Shown: positions 7,130 to 16,006, counted from the first letter of the stretch. The stretch: 64,000 nucleotides of DNA from PFL42 sp964492235 (GCA_964492235.1 CAZBJQ010000001.1:11803-75802); one strand, 5' to 3'. A program made the numbers and translations. Notes: generated by a model from the sequence alone, not told the origin.

Positions 7130-8476
7130 GGACCGCCGGACTACGGCTGGCAATAGCAGGAGCGGGATTCCGGTCAGGTCGTACTCCAGCGCACCCTGGA
7201 TCAACACCGGCGCCATGGCGCCGACGTCCAGGTCGCCTTCCACGATGACCATGCCGTCGATTTCCGGCGCATCCCGGTAGGAGCGACCGATAGAAAGGCC
7301 CTCGCCCCGGCCCTCCACCAGCACCTCCAGTGTCCGCCCGACGAGCGCCTGATTGCTTTGCAGCGAGATCGTCTGCTGCACAGCCATCAATCGGTCCCTG
7401 CGGTCCTGCTTCACCTCCTCAGGGACGGGGTCACCCAGCGGCTCGCTGGCCGTGCCCCGCTCGAACGAGAAGGTAAACACGCCGAGGCGGTCGAAGCGGA
7501 TCGCCTGAACGAAGTCCATAAGCGTCTGGAACTCGTCCTCCGTCTCGCCGGGATAGCCAACGATGAACGTCGTGCGCAACGCAAGCCCCGGCAACGCCGA
7601 GCGCATCTTCTTGATCGTGCGATGCACCCAATCCACATTGGCCGGTCGACGCATCGACCGGAGCACCCGCGGATTCGCGTGCTGAAGCGGCATGTCCAGG
7701 TACGGGACGATGTTGGAGTGACCGGCCATGACCTCGATCAGCCGGTCCGTCACGTAGCCCGGGTAGGCATACAGCACCCGGATCCACGGGACGTCCGGGA
7801 CGGTGGAGGCCAGATCGTCGAGCAGATTGGCCAGGCCATCCGTCAAACCGAGATCGTGGCCGTAGTCAGTCGTGTCCTGGGCGATCAGCACCAGTTCCTT
7901 CACACCCTGCGCCTGCAGCGTGCGGGCCTCGCCGAGGATAGCGTCCTTCGACCGGCTGACGGCGGTGCCCTTGATCAACGGGATGGCACAGAAGGCGCAC
8001 GGCCGCCGGCAGCCGTCTGCGATCTTGATATAGGCGCTTGCCCCCTGGACTGCGACCCGCGGCACGCCATCGGCATCCATTGCCACCGCCGGTGCCTGGA
8101 GCAGGCCATACGCCGGCTCTCGATTGCGCCCCGCCCGCCGGACGACATCCACGATGTCCATCCAGCGCCTGGTTCCGAGCAGACCATCGATCCCCGCCAC
8201 CTGCCGGGCGACGTCGGCGCCGTAGCGCTGGGTGAGGCAGCCGGCGGCGATCAGCAGCTGACCGGGCCGCTTGGACGCCGCCAGCTGGCGCAGGGCGGCA
8301 AGCGACTCCTCGCGCGCCGGGCCGATGAATCCGCAGGTGTTGACCACCAGGACGTCCGCCTCTTCCGGCGTGTCGGACCCGGCGTAACCATCCAGCGCCA
8401 GAAGCTGTGCCATCGACTGTGAGTCGACGGTGTTCTTGGCGCATCCCAGGGAAACCATATGGTATCGAAGTGTCAT
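7115..8476 (-). CDS. rimO: Ribosomal protein uS12 methylthiotransferase
   Basis: A 453-residue methylthiotransferase that adds a beta-methylthio group to an aspartate of ribosomal protein uS12. The N-terminal MTTase domain contributes Cys12, Cys48 and Cys80 to the auxiliary cluster. The radical-SAM motif CRRPCAFC gives Cys156, Cys160 and Cys163. A TRAM domain occupies the C-terminus. The start at ATG 8474-8476 has AGGGAAG upstream and puts SLGCAKN at the usual position. After the expected end of the TRAM domain (YDLTG) there is an unusual hydrophobic tail of 17 residues. Its last codon and stop are contributed by palindromic element copy 2, which suggests the native stop was displaced by the insertion. 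Confidence 0.95.
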   Translation of the reverse strand: MTLRYHMVSLGCAKNTVDSQSMAQLLALDGYAGSDTPEEADVLVVNTCGFIGPAREESLAALRQLAASKRPGQLLIAAGCLTQRYGADVARQVAGIDGLLGTRRWMDIVDVVRRAGRNREPAYGLLQAPAVAMDADGVPRVAVQGASAYIKIADGCRRPCAFCAIPLIKGTAVSRSKDAILGEARTLQAQGVKELVLIAQDTTDYGHDLGLTDGLANLLDDLASTVPDVPWIRVLYAYPGYVTDRLIEVMAGHSNIVPYLDMPLQHANPRVLRSMRRPANVDWVHRTIKKMRSALPGLALRTTFIVGYPGETEDEFQTLMDFVQAIRFDRLGVFTFSFERGTASEPLGDPVPEEVKQDRRDRLMAVQQTISLQSNQALVGRTLEVLVEGRGEGLSIGRSYRDAPEIDGMVIVEGDLDVGAMAPVLIQGALEYDLTGIPLLLLPAVVRRSVAGC

Positions 8477-8600
8477 GCGGCTTCCCTGGCTGTCAGGCGA
8501 GCGGCGGAGAACCACAGCGGCAGGTACACCAGCCACTGATCCGTTCCCGGCGGAGCTGAAGACCGGCAGACGTGGCTCAGGCGGAAGGCAGAGATCGGTA

Positions 8601-9875
8601 TCACGGAAACGTCCGTTCCAGCGCCTCGACCAGGCACGAGTAGTCTTGCCTCAGCTCCCAGGACTGCTCCAGCGATAGGTAGCGATCCGGGCCGCCGCGT
8701 TGCCTCACGCCTCCGGTGCAGCTGCCAGCATCGAAACCGGCGCGGCAGGTAAGATCATAGGCCGCCTGGGCGCCATCACCGAGGAAGCCGCATTCCCCTG
8801 CCTCACCATCCGCCAAGTCTACCGAGAAATCGGCGCAGGCGCTGACGGAATTTCGATGGAGGCTTCGGGCCAGGCCTCCTGGGTTCGTCGTCCCGTTACT
8901 GATGAACAGGTCCGGGCAGGTGGCGAGGCTGTTGCCGTGCAGCTGGAGGGTCACGCTCTCCCCGTCGCAAGGCGCCAGTGTTTGGTGGGCAGCCTGAAAC
9001 ATCGTAAGGGAGGCGTGCGCCACATCGGACTCACGGTAGGGCTCCACCTGGCCGCAGGCGATCGTTGTTCCCCCACAGGAGGCGTAGCCGGCATTGGCGC
9101 AGCGGTGCGTTCCGGCCATCAAGAGCGCCCGGGCGGTCAGCGCTCGAAACAACGTAACCCCCTCGGCCCGCGTCCGACTGTCGGATAGCGGGTGGGGGAC
9201 TTCGATCAGAAGGGCCTTGCTGGCAGTGGGACGGAACACATACGTTCCCCAACCCATCACAACCGGGGTGACCTCGCGCAGAAGCACGACCGCATCCGAT
9301 TCGTGGGGAAGGTCGGTGAACTCCACCACTTGGTATGGGAAGCGGTGCTCTGCCAGGACGCGGCAGGCTGTTCCCAGGTCTCCGCGGCTGGCAGCCTCGA
9401 CCAGAGCCGACCAGGTGAGCATGTCATCACTAGAGGGCACGCGCATCCCCTCGGATCCCGGCCCAGGCATCTCGGAGGCAATCCGCTGCAGTTCGGTGAT
9501 CAACCCCCCCTGGTCCACAACCGGACACGGCGCCTCCGTCGGCGTGGCGGTGTTGGCCGGTGGCGCCTCGGAAGTGGGAGGGGCCGCCGTCTCAGTCGGC
9601 GCTGTCAGGCTGGGTGTCGCGGGCGGCGTGGCCGCCGCCGGCGCGGCTGTCGGTTCTGGGTGGTCCGATCGAACGGGGAGGGCACACGCACAGAGTGCCG
9701 CCCCAGCTATCAACCAGCTTAGCAGAGGCAGGGCAAGGGCATAACCGGGGCGATCGGATCTGCGAGCCACGCGGCGAATGCCCCAGGGCCAGTGTGGCCT
9801 CGGCTCCGATTGGCGACTCAGGCTGCAGCGGGCCCCGGGTGGCCCCGGCAAGCGAGGGGTGCTCTTGACGCTCAT
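8601..9875 (-). CDS. Secreted lipoprotein-like protein of unknown function
   Basis: A 424-residue protein with a hydrophobic segment near residues 45-65 ending in a Cys (ALCACALP), so probably exported and possibly lipidated. A Thr/Ala/Pro-rich linker spans about residues 70-115. The globular part contains LLIEVPHPLSDSRT, LMAGTHRCAN, MFQAAHQ and LQLHGN. These scattered His/Glu/Asp motifs vaguely recall zinc hydrolases of the N-formylglutamate amidohydrolase/carboxypeptidase type, but I cannot assign a family. Many cysteines late in the chain suggest extracellular disulfides. The ATG overlaps the stop of the RodZ-like gene by four bases, so the two are probably co-translated and may act together at the cell envelope. 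Confidence 0.65.
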   Translation of the reverse strand: MSVKSTPRLPGPPGARCSLSRQSEPRPHWPWGIRRVARRSDRPGYALALPLLSWLIAGAALCACALPVRSDHPEPTAAPAAATPPATPSLTAPTETAAPPTSEAPPANTATPTEAPCPVVDQGGLITELQRIASEMPGPGSEGMRVPSSDDMLTWSALVEAASRGDLGTACRVLAEHRFPYQVVEFTDLPHESDAVVLLREVTPVVMGWGTYVFRPTASKALLIEVPHPLSDSRTRAEGVTLFRALTARALLMAGTHRCANAGYASCGGTTIACGQVEPYRESDVAHASLTMFQAAHQTLAPCDGESVTLQLHGNSLATCPDLFISNGTTNPGGLARSLHRNSVSACADFSVDLADGEAGECGFLGDGAQAAYDLTCRAGFDAGSCTGGVRQRGGPDRYLSLEQSWELRQDYSCLVEALERTFP

Positions 9876-10807
9876 CCTGCGGTGAGCGGTAGTGGGGTTG
9901 GCGGAGGCGGCGTGTTTGTCGCCTGTCCTGCGGTCGGAGTGCGGGTCACGGTCGGTGTGGGGGTCAGCACCCCCTGCTGGGTATACAAGCGCACAACGGC
10001 CTCGTCGAAAACCCCCATCAATCCATGGTCTTCGCCATTGAAGATCGCCCGCACCCCGCCGCCATTGCCCGTCAGCACTTCGATGATCACCTGTCCCTGG
10101 AAGTCGAACACGTCACCCGGGTGGGCGCGCTGGCGCAGCTGTTCTCGGCCGTCCACACTGACAACAAGGAAGGCGTCGTTCTCAACAGCCAGGCGCAGCC
10201 CGAGGGCACCAATCGGTCCGATGGGCAGGGTGGACGTGATCGTCGGGACCGCGGTGGCATCTTCGAGCATGAGACCGCCTGGAAGGCCGGGGGTCGGTGT
10301 GTCCGCCGGTGCCGATGAGATTTCGCCGGCGGCTGCCAGGGGAGGCGCTCCCAGGTCGGACAGGGTTTGCCGGCGCAGGCTGGCCATCACCCACGAGGCG
10401 CCCCACAACAACAGCACGAGCAAGGCCAGCGAGATCGCCGAGGCCACCACGATGTCGGAGGAGATCAGTCGCGGCCGCCGCACGCGCACCTCGCCGGTGG
10501 GCGCCGGCTTGGCGGCCTTGGGCTGGGCGCTGGCCGCTGGAGAGGGACGCCTCGACTGGATCAATTCGGCGTAACGGAGCAGGATGGCGTCCGCATTCAG
10601 CCCGATGAAATCGGCGTAGTTGCGCAGAAAACCCCGTGCCTGAACCGGGGAAGGCAGCGAGTTCCAATCGCCTCGCTCCATCGCCTCCAGGTGATGAGCG
10701 CGGATGCGGGTGCCGCGCTCGACTTCTTCGAGCGTGAGGCCGAGGCGCTCGCGCGCCTCGCGCAGCGTTTGCCCCAGATCATCCACGGAGGTACGGGTTG
10801 GGCTCAA
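9872..10807 (-). CDS. RodZ-like helix-turn-helix membrane protein
   Basis: A 311-residue protein with the RodZ architecture. An N-terminal HTH_25-type helix-turn-helix (about 8-75, LGQTLREARERLGLTLEEV) is followed by a Pro/Ala linker, a single transmembrane helix (about 120-140, AISLALLVLLLWGASWV), and an external DUF4115-like beta domain (about 205-280). A Thr/Pro tail ends the chain. RodZ proteins link MreB-type cytoskeleton to wall synthesis; no mre genes are present here, so that role is by analogy. The start is TTG at 10805-10807, or possibly GTG seven codons later; neither has a strong ribosome site. It overlaps the downstream secreted-protein gene. Confidence 0.8.
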   Translation of the reverse strand: MSPTRTSVDDLGQTLREARERLGLTLEEVERGTRIRAHHLEAMERGDWNSLPSPVQARGFLRNYADFIGLNADAILLRYAELIQSRRPSPAASAQPKAAKPAPTGEVRVRRPRLISSDIVVASAISLALLVLLLWGASWVMASLRRQTLSDLGAPPLAAAGEISSAPADTPTPGLPGGLMLEDATAVPTITSTLPIGPIGALGLRLAVENDAFLVVSVDGREQLRQRAHPGDVFDFQGQVIIEVLTGNGGGVRAIFNGEDHGLMGVFDEAVVRLYTQQGVLTPTPTVTRTPTAGQATNTPPPPTPLPLTAG

Positions 10808-10846
10808 AGCCGCGGCCTGTGCAGCCGCCCGGAATCACGCCTGCGC

Positions 10847-11434
10847 TCAGGCTTCCGATTCCGTATCCGGCTCGGTAGCCGCTTCGGTCTCGTCCTGCTC
10901 CGCTTCCTCGGCGGCCAGCTCGTCCTCGATTTCGACGAAGGCGGCGCCGGCCGCAATGGCTTGCAGCTCAAACGCCGACTCGGGGGGCTCGCCTTCCCGG
11001 TGGACGACCAGCTGCACCTCCGGGATCAGGTCGACGGTAAGGCGGATGCGGGCTTTGTGCACACCCAGCGTTTTCACCGGTTGGCAGTCTATCTGGCGGC
11101 GCTCGACTTCGACACCTGTCGCCGCCTGGATGGCCTCGGCGATCATCTGGTGCGTGATCGAGCCATAAAGCTTGCCGGTTTCCCCGGCCTTGGAAGCGAA
11201 CACGATTTGCAGCCCGCTCAACCTCTCGGCGACGGCGCCCAACTCCTGGTTGAGGCGCACCCGCTCCTCGGAGGCTACCTTGCGGATGCGCTCGGTCTGC
11301 TTGATGGCCCCCGCCGTCGCCAACATGGCCAGGCCATGAGGCAGTAGGTAATTGCGGCCGTAGCCGTCAGCGACCTTCTTGACGTCGCCGGCGCGGCCCA
11401 GCTTGTATACGTCTTTCAGCAGCAGTACTCTCAT
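10847..11434 (-). CDS. rplI: Large ribosomal subunit protein bL9
   Basis: A 195-residue bL9. The N-terminal RNA-binding domain is clear (MRVLLLKDVYKLG, then DGYGRNYLLPHGLA). The long connecting helix (about 45-75) and C-terminal domain follow. It is longer than the usual 148-150 residues because of a strongly acidic tail rich in Glu, Ala and Thr. The start is ATG 11432-11434, the first residue of the conserved domain, with AAAGGG upstream at slightly long spacing. It is not accompanied by rpsF, rpsR or ssb as in many bacteria. It precedes the RodZ-like gene on the same strand. Confidence 0.95.
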   Translation of the reverse strand: MRVLLLKDVYKLGRAGDVKKVADGYGRNYLLPHGLAMLATAGAIKQTERIRKVASEERVRLNQELGAVAERLSGLQIVFASKAGETGKLYGSITHQMIAEAIQAATGVEVERRQIDCQPVKTLGVHKARIRLTVDLIPEVQLVVHREGEPPESAFELQAIAAGAAFVEIEDELAAEEAEQDETEAATEPDTESEA

Positions 11435-11563
11435 GGGTATCAAGCCCTTTCGTTCAGGAATGGGGCACGCTTGGGCGCCCGGGGCGAAGGGTACAACGCC
11501 CGTCAGGGACAGCATTGTAACAGAGAGTGGCGGACCCTTGAAGGGGGCCGCCTCGTGCCGACC

Positions 11564-12022
11564 TCAGGTGTCGAGACCCGGCTTTCCCATCACCAGCCCG
11601 TCTTCGCCGTCCCGGTAGTAGCCTGGCCAGACCTCGATCTCCAGGTAACCCGCGCTCTGATACAGCTGCAGGGCAACGACGTTCGACCGCCGCAGCGCCA
11701 AACGGAGCAGGCGCGTGTCCAGCGCCCGCTCACACAGGCGCAGCAGCTCTCGGCCAATCCCCCGACGCTGGAAATCCGGGTGAACCGCGAGCGACGAGAC
11801 CCAGCCCACCCTCCGCCGGTCCCGCCGTTCTCCGAAGACGACGCCCACCACGTGAGCTCCTGCCTGCGCCTTGATGCGAACCGCCTCCGGCAGAGACAGC
11901 GCGGCCAGCACATCGATCCAGGGCCAAGCATCGGCCGTAAAGCAGGCCTCTTCCAGCAGCATCACGGGCCGCAGGTCTTTCCAGGAGGCGGGGAGGAACT
12001 CAATGGGGGATGTGTCCGCCAA
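11564..12022 (-). CDS. GNAT N-acetyltransferase, RimI-like
   Basis: A 152-residue GCN5-related acetyltransferase. The acetyl-CoA pyrophosphate-binding signature reads VHPDFQRRGIGRELL (about residues 81-95), preceded by the beta-4 strand GWVSSLAV. NVVALQLYQSAGY is the C-terminal helix-strand element that favours RimI-type protein N-terminal acetyltransferases, and the YYRDGEDGLVM end is also RimI-like. The acceptor may be ribosomal protein S18, but that is only by family analogy. It stands alone between rplI and another acetyltransferase gene. Confidence 0.8.
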   Translation of the reverse strand: MADTSPIEFLPASWKDLRPVMLLEEACFTADAWPWIDVLAALSLPEAVRIKAQAGAHVVGVVFGERRDRRRVGWVSSLAVHPDFQRRGIGRELLRLCERALDTRLLRLALRRSNVVALQLYQSAGYLEIEVWPGYYRDGEDGLVMGKPGLDT

Positions 12023-12154
12023 AGTGCGATCTCGTGGCAGCTGCCCTCACGCGGAGCGCACTGCATTCCCGTCAGCTGGCTCAGATCGTTGGAAATCGGC
12101 CCAGATGATCATCCCGATCCCGGGGCCAAGTGCCTCATGTCGCACCAGGGGTGA

Positions 12155-13300
12155 TCAGACCTTCTTCTCGTAGACCCGATAGGTCTTATAGACTTCGCCG
12201 CCAAGCAGCCGGATCGCCCGGTTCATCATGTCGTTCGACTCCAGGATCCAGCTCATCTCAGCCAACTGGTACCCTTTGGGGAAGGCGTTACGGGCCGTCT
12301 GAAGGTACAACAGGGCGTCCACCCCTTGACCGCGAAACTCGGGCAGGACCCCGAGCGCCAGCACTCGCAACCACTTCAACCCGCCACGCACCTTCCAATG
12401 CCAGGCGAGCTTCCCCAGCGTCACCCACTCTGGCACACCCGGTCTCGGGTACGCCTTGCGCAGCGGCTCATTCAGATCGGGCAGGGACAGACCGAACCCA
12501 ATCGGCTCGCCTTCATGCTCGGCGACGAGCACTAGATCCGGATCCAGGATCGGCTTAAGCTGTTCCGCCAGATGGTCGAACTCGTGCTCGGTCATCGGGA
12601 CGAAACCCCAGTTACGCTCCCATGAGCTGTTATACAGCCGCTTGACATGCGCGATCTCTCGGTCAAAATGCTTCATGTCGACTTTGCGCAAGGTGAATTT
12701 GCCGCGCTCGAGCACCTTGTCGACAACCCGTTCTAGCTTGGGCGGGATATGGCTGCGGAAGTGCTGGATGGACTTGACGTAGGCGAACAGGTCCATCGCT
12801 TTGGTGTACCCGGCGTGCTCCAGGTAGTCGAGGTAGCGAGGCGGGTTGTAGGTCATCATGACGCGCGGCGAGTCCTGAAAGCCGTCGATCAGCAGGCCGA
12901 CCTCCTCGTTGGTGGAGAACTGGCCCGGGCCGAGCAGCTTGTCGAATCCCTTCCCCCGGCACCAGTCTTCGGCCACGGCCAGCAGCCCTGCGGCGGCCTC
13001 CGCATCCTCCAGCACTTCGAAGAAACCGAACCAGCCCAGATTAGTGTCCTGAAACTGATTGAAGCGCCGGTTGGCGATACCGGCGATGGTTCCGACCATG
13101 GTCGTACCTCGGCGGGCGATAAAGCAATCGACCTGACTGTGCTCGAAGAAGGCGCATTTCGCCGGGTCGAGTAGGTCTTTCCGCTCCCCAAATAAAGGAG
13201 GCACCCAGTACCGATCGCCCCGATATACTGTCCAGGGAAAGGCCGCAAAGGCTCGCCGGTCGGCTTCCGTTCGCACGGGGTCAATGGTCAGTTCGGTCAT
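12155..13300 (-). CDS. Large GNAT-fold acetyltransferase-like protein
   Basis: A 381-residue protein. The pattern YRGDRYWVPPL near the N-terminus, KLLGPGQFSTNEEVGLLIDGF in the middle and LGVLPEFRGQGVDALL near the C-terminus recurs in a widespread family of double GNAT-fold proteins often labelled N-acetyltransferase. LPEFRGQGV is a recognisable acetyl-CoA loop. The start is ATG 13298-13300; a longer open frame upstream is low-complexity and lacks homology features. A TATAAT lies 28 bases upstream. Substrate unknown. Confidence 0.75.
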   Translation of the reverse strand: MTELTIDPVRTEADRRAFAAFPWTVYRGDRYWVPPLFGERKDLLDPAKCAFFEHSQVDCFIARRGTTMVGTIAGIANRRFNQFQDTNLGWFGFFEVLEDAEAAAGLLAVAEDWCRGKGFDKLLGPGQFSTNEEVGLLIDGFQDSPRVMMTYNPPRYLDYLEHAGYTKAMDLFAYVKSIQHFRSHIPPKLERVVDKVLERGKFTLRKVDMKHFDREIAHVKRLYNSSWERNWGFVPMTEHEFDHLAEQLKPILDPDLVLVAEHEGEPIGFGLSLPDLNEPLRKAYPRPGVPEWVTLGKLAWHWKVRGGLKWLRVLALGVLPEFRGQGVDALLYLQTARNAFPKGYQLAEMSWILESNDMMNRAIRLLGGEVYKTYRVYEKKV

Positions 13301-13328
13301 GGGGAACCCAGCCTCCGCAGGTCCTGTG

Positions 13329-13334
13329 ATTATA
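13329..13334 (-). promoter_or_regulatory. -10 element before the large GNAT gene
   Basis: Minus-strand TATAAT, 28 bases before the ATG at 13300; no obvious -35. Confidence 0.4.
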
Positions 13335-13450
13335 CGGCCAAGGCCGTGTGCCCATCTCGACCGGCCTGTGATCGGGGCCCCCGAGACGGTGCTTCGGCCA
13401 GGGTCTGACAGGCGCGGTGGTATCATTCGGCCGACCCCGTGGGGTGAGGT

Positions 13451-14200
13451 GTGTCCAACGCGTTCCCGTGGATCCTGACATTGGCCGTGGTTTCCGGGCT
13501 TGCCTGGCTGCTGCTCTTGCCAGCCGGTCGGCCGGTTGGTGCAGGTGGTTCCCGCCCAGCCCGGGATGGCCAGCCGCAGTTCGATGCGGGGCTGGCCACA
13601 CTGGCAGGAGGGCTTATCGGGGCTCGTATCGGATTCATCCTCAGCCACGGACCATACTTCAGCAGCGACGCTCTCGACATCGTCCGCCTGTGGAAGGGAG
13701 GATTGAGCGGGCCGGGTGCATTTCTCGGCGCCGCCTGCGGCCTTGGGTTGTACGCCGCGGCCGCACGCCAACCTGTCTGGCCGCTGGGGGACTCCCTGGC
13801 TGCTCCGGCACTCTGGGTGGCGTCAGCGGCCTGGCTTGGCTGCCTGGCCGACGCTTGCGCTTACGGTCTCCCCGCTCCTGGAAGTCTGCCGCTCCCCGCT
13901 TCGCCGGGCATCCTGGGGGTGTCGCTTCCCCGCTGGCCAACGCAGGCGGTAGGCGCACTGATCTGCCTGACGACCCTGATCCTGCTCGTCCTGCGGGGCC
14001 CGCCCGGCCTGCCGGCCGGGTGGACCGCAGCCATAGCTGTGCTGGCTATCAGCGGCGGAGCCTTGCTAACGTCATTCTTCCGCGGCGACCCGGCGACCAT
14101 GTTTGGCGGGGTCCGGTTGGAGGCGCTGGCCTGGGCCGTCGTGATGTCACTCGGACTGTGGACCCTCGGCGCTCGCTGGACGGCCGGCCGACCACGGTGA
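13451..14200 (+). CDS. Degenerate prolipoprotein diacylglyceryl transferase-like membrane protein
   Basis: A 249-residue membrane protein with about seven hydrophobic segments whose order and motifs match Lgt: GGLIGARIGFILSHG, then a tryptophan-rich loop and GLSGPGAFLGAA (84-95), then WLGCLADACAYG (129-139) and RWPTQAVGA. In true Lgt the second motif contains His-Gly-Gly with a catalytic His; here that place reads Gly-Pro-Gly. The protein may therefore not transfer diacylglyceryl groups. The GTG start follows GGTGAGG. The stop is four bases before the nitrilase start, so it shares an operon with the NAD synthetase pair. Confidence 0.7.
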   Translation: MSNAFPWILTLAVVSGLAWLLLLPAGRPVGAGGSRPARDGQPQFDAGLATLAGGLIGARIGFILSHGPYFSSDALDIVRLWKGGLSGPGAFLGAACGLGLYAAAARQPVWPLGDSLAAPALWVASAAWLGCLADACAYGLPAPGSLPLPASPGILGVSLPRWPTQAVGALICLTTLILLVLRGPPGLPAGWTAAIAVLAISGGALLTSFFRGDPATMFGGVRLEALAWAVVMSLGLWTLGARWTAGRPR

Positions 14201-14204
14201 CCGG

Positions 14205-15113
14205 GTGACACGTCTGACCCTCGCCCTGGCGCAAATCCACACTCGCCTGGGTGACCTCGCAGGCAACCTCGAGAAGCACCTCGATCTGATTGCCCAGGCG
14301 AGGCAGTCAGGTGCGGATCTCATCCTGTTTCCGGAGCTCTCCCTGACCGGGTACGCGCTGCAGGACCTGGCACCGTCGGTGGCGATCCACCCTGCACAGA
14401 ATGATCCAGTGTTCCGGGAGCTGTGCCAGGCCAGCCGCGGCATCGATCTGGTCGCCGGTTTCGTCGAGGCCGACCGGCGCAATCGGTTCTACATTGCCGC
14501 CGCCTACTTGTCGGATGGCCAGATCCAGCATGTGCATCGCAAAGTCTATCTCCCCACCTACGGGTTGTTTGATGAGGGCCGCTTTTTCGCCTGGGGTGAC
14601 TCCATCCGTGCCTTCGACACGCGCTTCGGCCGGGTGGGCTTGCTGATCTGCGAGGACTTCTGGCACGCTTCCCCGCCGTATCTGCTTTGGCTGGATGGCG
14701 CAGACATCCTGTACTTGGCGTCGGCCTCGCCCGGGCGTGGGTTGACCGACGACAGGCGCCTCGGATCGGCGGCCTGGGTCGAGCGCATCAACCAGGCGTA
14801 CGCCAGCCTGTTCACCATCTTCGTTGCCCACGCCAACCGCGTCGGTTTCGAAGATGGGCTGAACTTCTGGGGTGGCTCCACTGTCTTCGATCCGGATGGA
14901 CAACGCATCGCCCACGGACCGTACCATCAGGAGGCCGTCACCCTGGCGGAGCTCGACCTCGCGCAGCTGGCCCGGACCCGGGCCCGGCTGCCGCTGCTGC
15001 GCGACGAGCGCACGGCGCTGACCATGCGCGAGCTGACTCGGATCCTCGCGGCCGACCGGGGCGACGGCCAGCCGGACGGGATGCGTGAGGGGAAAGCTGG
15101 TGGCGATGAGTGA
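14205..15113 (+). CDS. Carbon-nitrogen hydrolase, NAD synthetase glutaminase-type
   Basis: A 302-residue nitrilase-superfamily protein with the full Glu-Lys-Cys triad: Glu44 in FPELSLTGY, Lys113 in HRKVYLPTYG, and Cys149 in LICEDFWH. It resembles the N-terminal glutaminase domain of glutamine-dependent NAD synthetase, which releases ammonia from glutamine. It is immediately followed, with an eight-base overlap, by a gene for the synthetase domain, so the two probably form a split enzyme. The start is GTG at 14205. An independent amidase role remains possible. Confidence 0.85.
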   Translation: MTRLTLALAQIHTRLGDLAGNLEKHLDLIAQARQSGADLILFPELSLTGYALQDLAPSVAIHPAQNDPVFRELCQASRGIDLVAGFVEADRRNRFYIAAAYLSDGQIQHVHRKVYLPTYGLFDEGRFFAWGDSIRAFDTRFGRVGLLICEDFWHASPPYLLWLDGADILYLASASPGRGLTDDRRLGSAAWVERINQAYASLFTIFVAHANRVGFEDGLNFWGGSTVFDPDGQRIAHGPYHQEAVTLAELDLAQLARTRARLPLLRDERTALTMRELTRILAADRGDGQPDGMREGKAGGDE

Positions 15114-15939
15114 GAATCCACCCAATCTGACAATCAACACCGAGTTGGCCAGGGGAATTCTGGTCGATTTCCTGCGCACCGAGGTGCAGCGCGCCGGCTT
15201 CTCGCGCGGTGTGATCGGTTTGTCCGGCGGGGTGGACTCGGCGCTGGCCTGCTACCTGGCTGCCGAGGCTCTCGGCCCGGAGAACATCCTCGCACTGCGC
15301 ATGCCGCACAAGACATCCGCCCCTGAGTCCTATACACACGCCGAGCTGGTGTTGCGCGCCACCGGCGTGCGGGAGAGGACCATCCCGGTGACTCCCATGG
15401 CGGATGCGCTCTTGGACCAGGTCCCCGACGCCGACAGCATCCGCCGCGGCAACGTCTTTGCCCGGCTGCGCATGATCCTGCTCTACGACCAATCGGCGGC
15501 TTTTCAGGGCCTGGTGGTCGGCACCGGAAACAAGACCGAGATCCTGCTGGGCTACACCACACTCTTCGGCGATTCGGCCTGCGCCTTGAACCCGCTCGGC
15601 GATCTGTACAAGACGCAAGTCCGCCAGTTGGCGCGGGCTGTTGGCGTTCCCGAGGTCATCGTGGCCAAGCCCCCCAGCGCCGACCTGTGGGTTGGACAAA
15701 CGGATGAAGGTGAGCTGGGATTCACCTACGAGCAGGTGGACCGGCTGCTCCTGCTGCTGGTCGATGGGCGGTATTCCCCAGAAGCCTGCGTCCAGGAGGG
15801 CTTCCCCGAGACATTCGTCCGGCAGGTGGTCGACCAGGTCCGGCGTAACCAGTTCAAGCGGGTGCTGCCCCCGATTGCCAAGCTGAGTAACCGCACCGTT
15901 GGCTACGATTTCCTCTACCTACGGGACTGGGGTACCTGA
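15106..15939 (+). CDS. nadE: NAD+ synthase, ammonia-dependent domain
   Basis: A 277-residue NAD synthetase catalysing amidation of deaminated NAD to NAD with ATP. The PP-loop SGGVDSA is at residues 40-46, and GTGNKTEILLGY (139-150) forms part of the nucleotide and NaAD site. The length fits the single-domain type. I start at ATG 15106; GTG 15085 in the same frame is an alternative that would add seven residues. The overlap with the upstream glutaminase-like gene implies coupled synthesis and ammonia supply from glutamine. Confidence 0.93.
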   Translation: MSENPPNLTINTELARGILVDFLRTEVQRAGFSRGVIGLSGGVDSALACYLAAEALGPENILALRMPHKTSAPESYTHAELVLRATGVRERTIPVTPMADALLDQVPDADSIRRGNVFARLRMILLYDQSAAFQGLVVGTGNKTEILLGYTTLFGDSACALNPLGDLYKTQVRQLARAVGVPEVIVAKPPSADLWVGQTDEGELGFTYEQVDRLLLLLVDGRYSPEACVQEGFPETFVRQVVDQVRRNQFKRVLPPIAKLSNRTVGYDFLYLRDWGT

Positions 15940-16006
15940 CCCCTGCCGGACCCGCTGATGGACGCGCAGCCGCACCGGGAACAATCCGCAAATAGGATGG
16001 CGTTTC

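Noticed and set aside
13301..13771. Upstream extension of the large GNAT gene
   Set aside because: It overlaps the Lgt-like gene on the other strand, is Ser/Pro-rich and lacks homology; ATG 13300 fits the domain start and the TATAAT upstream.
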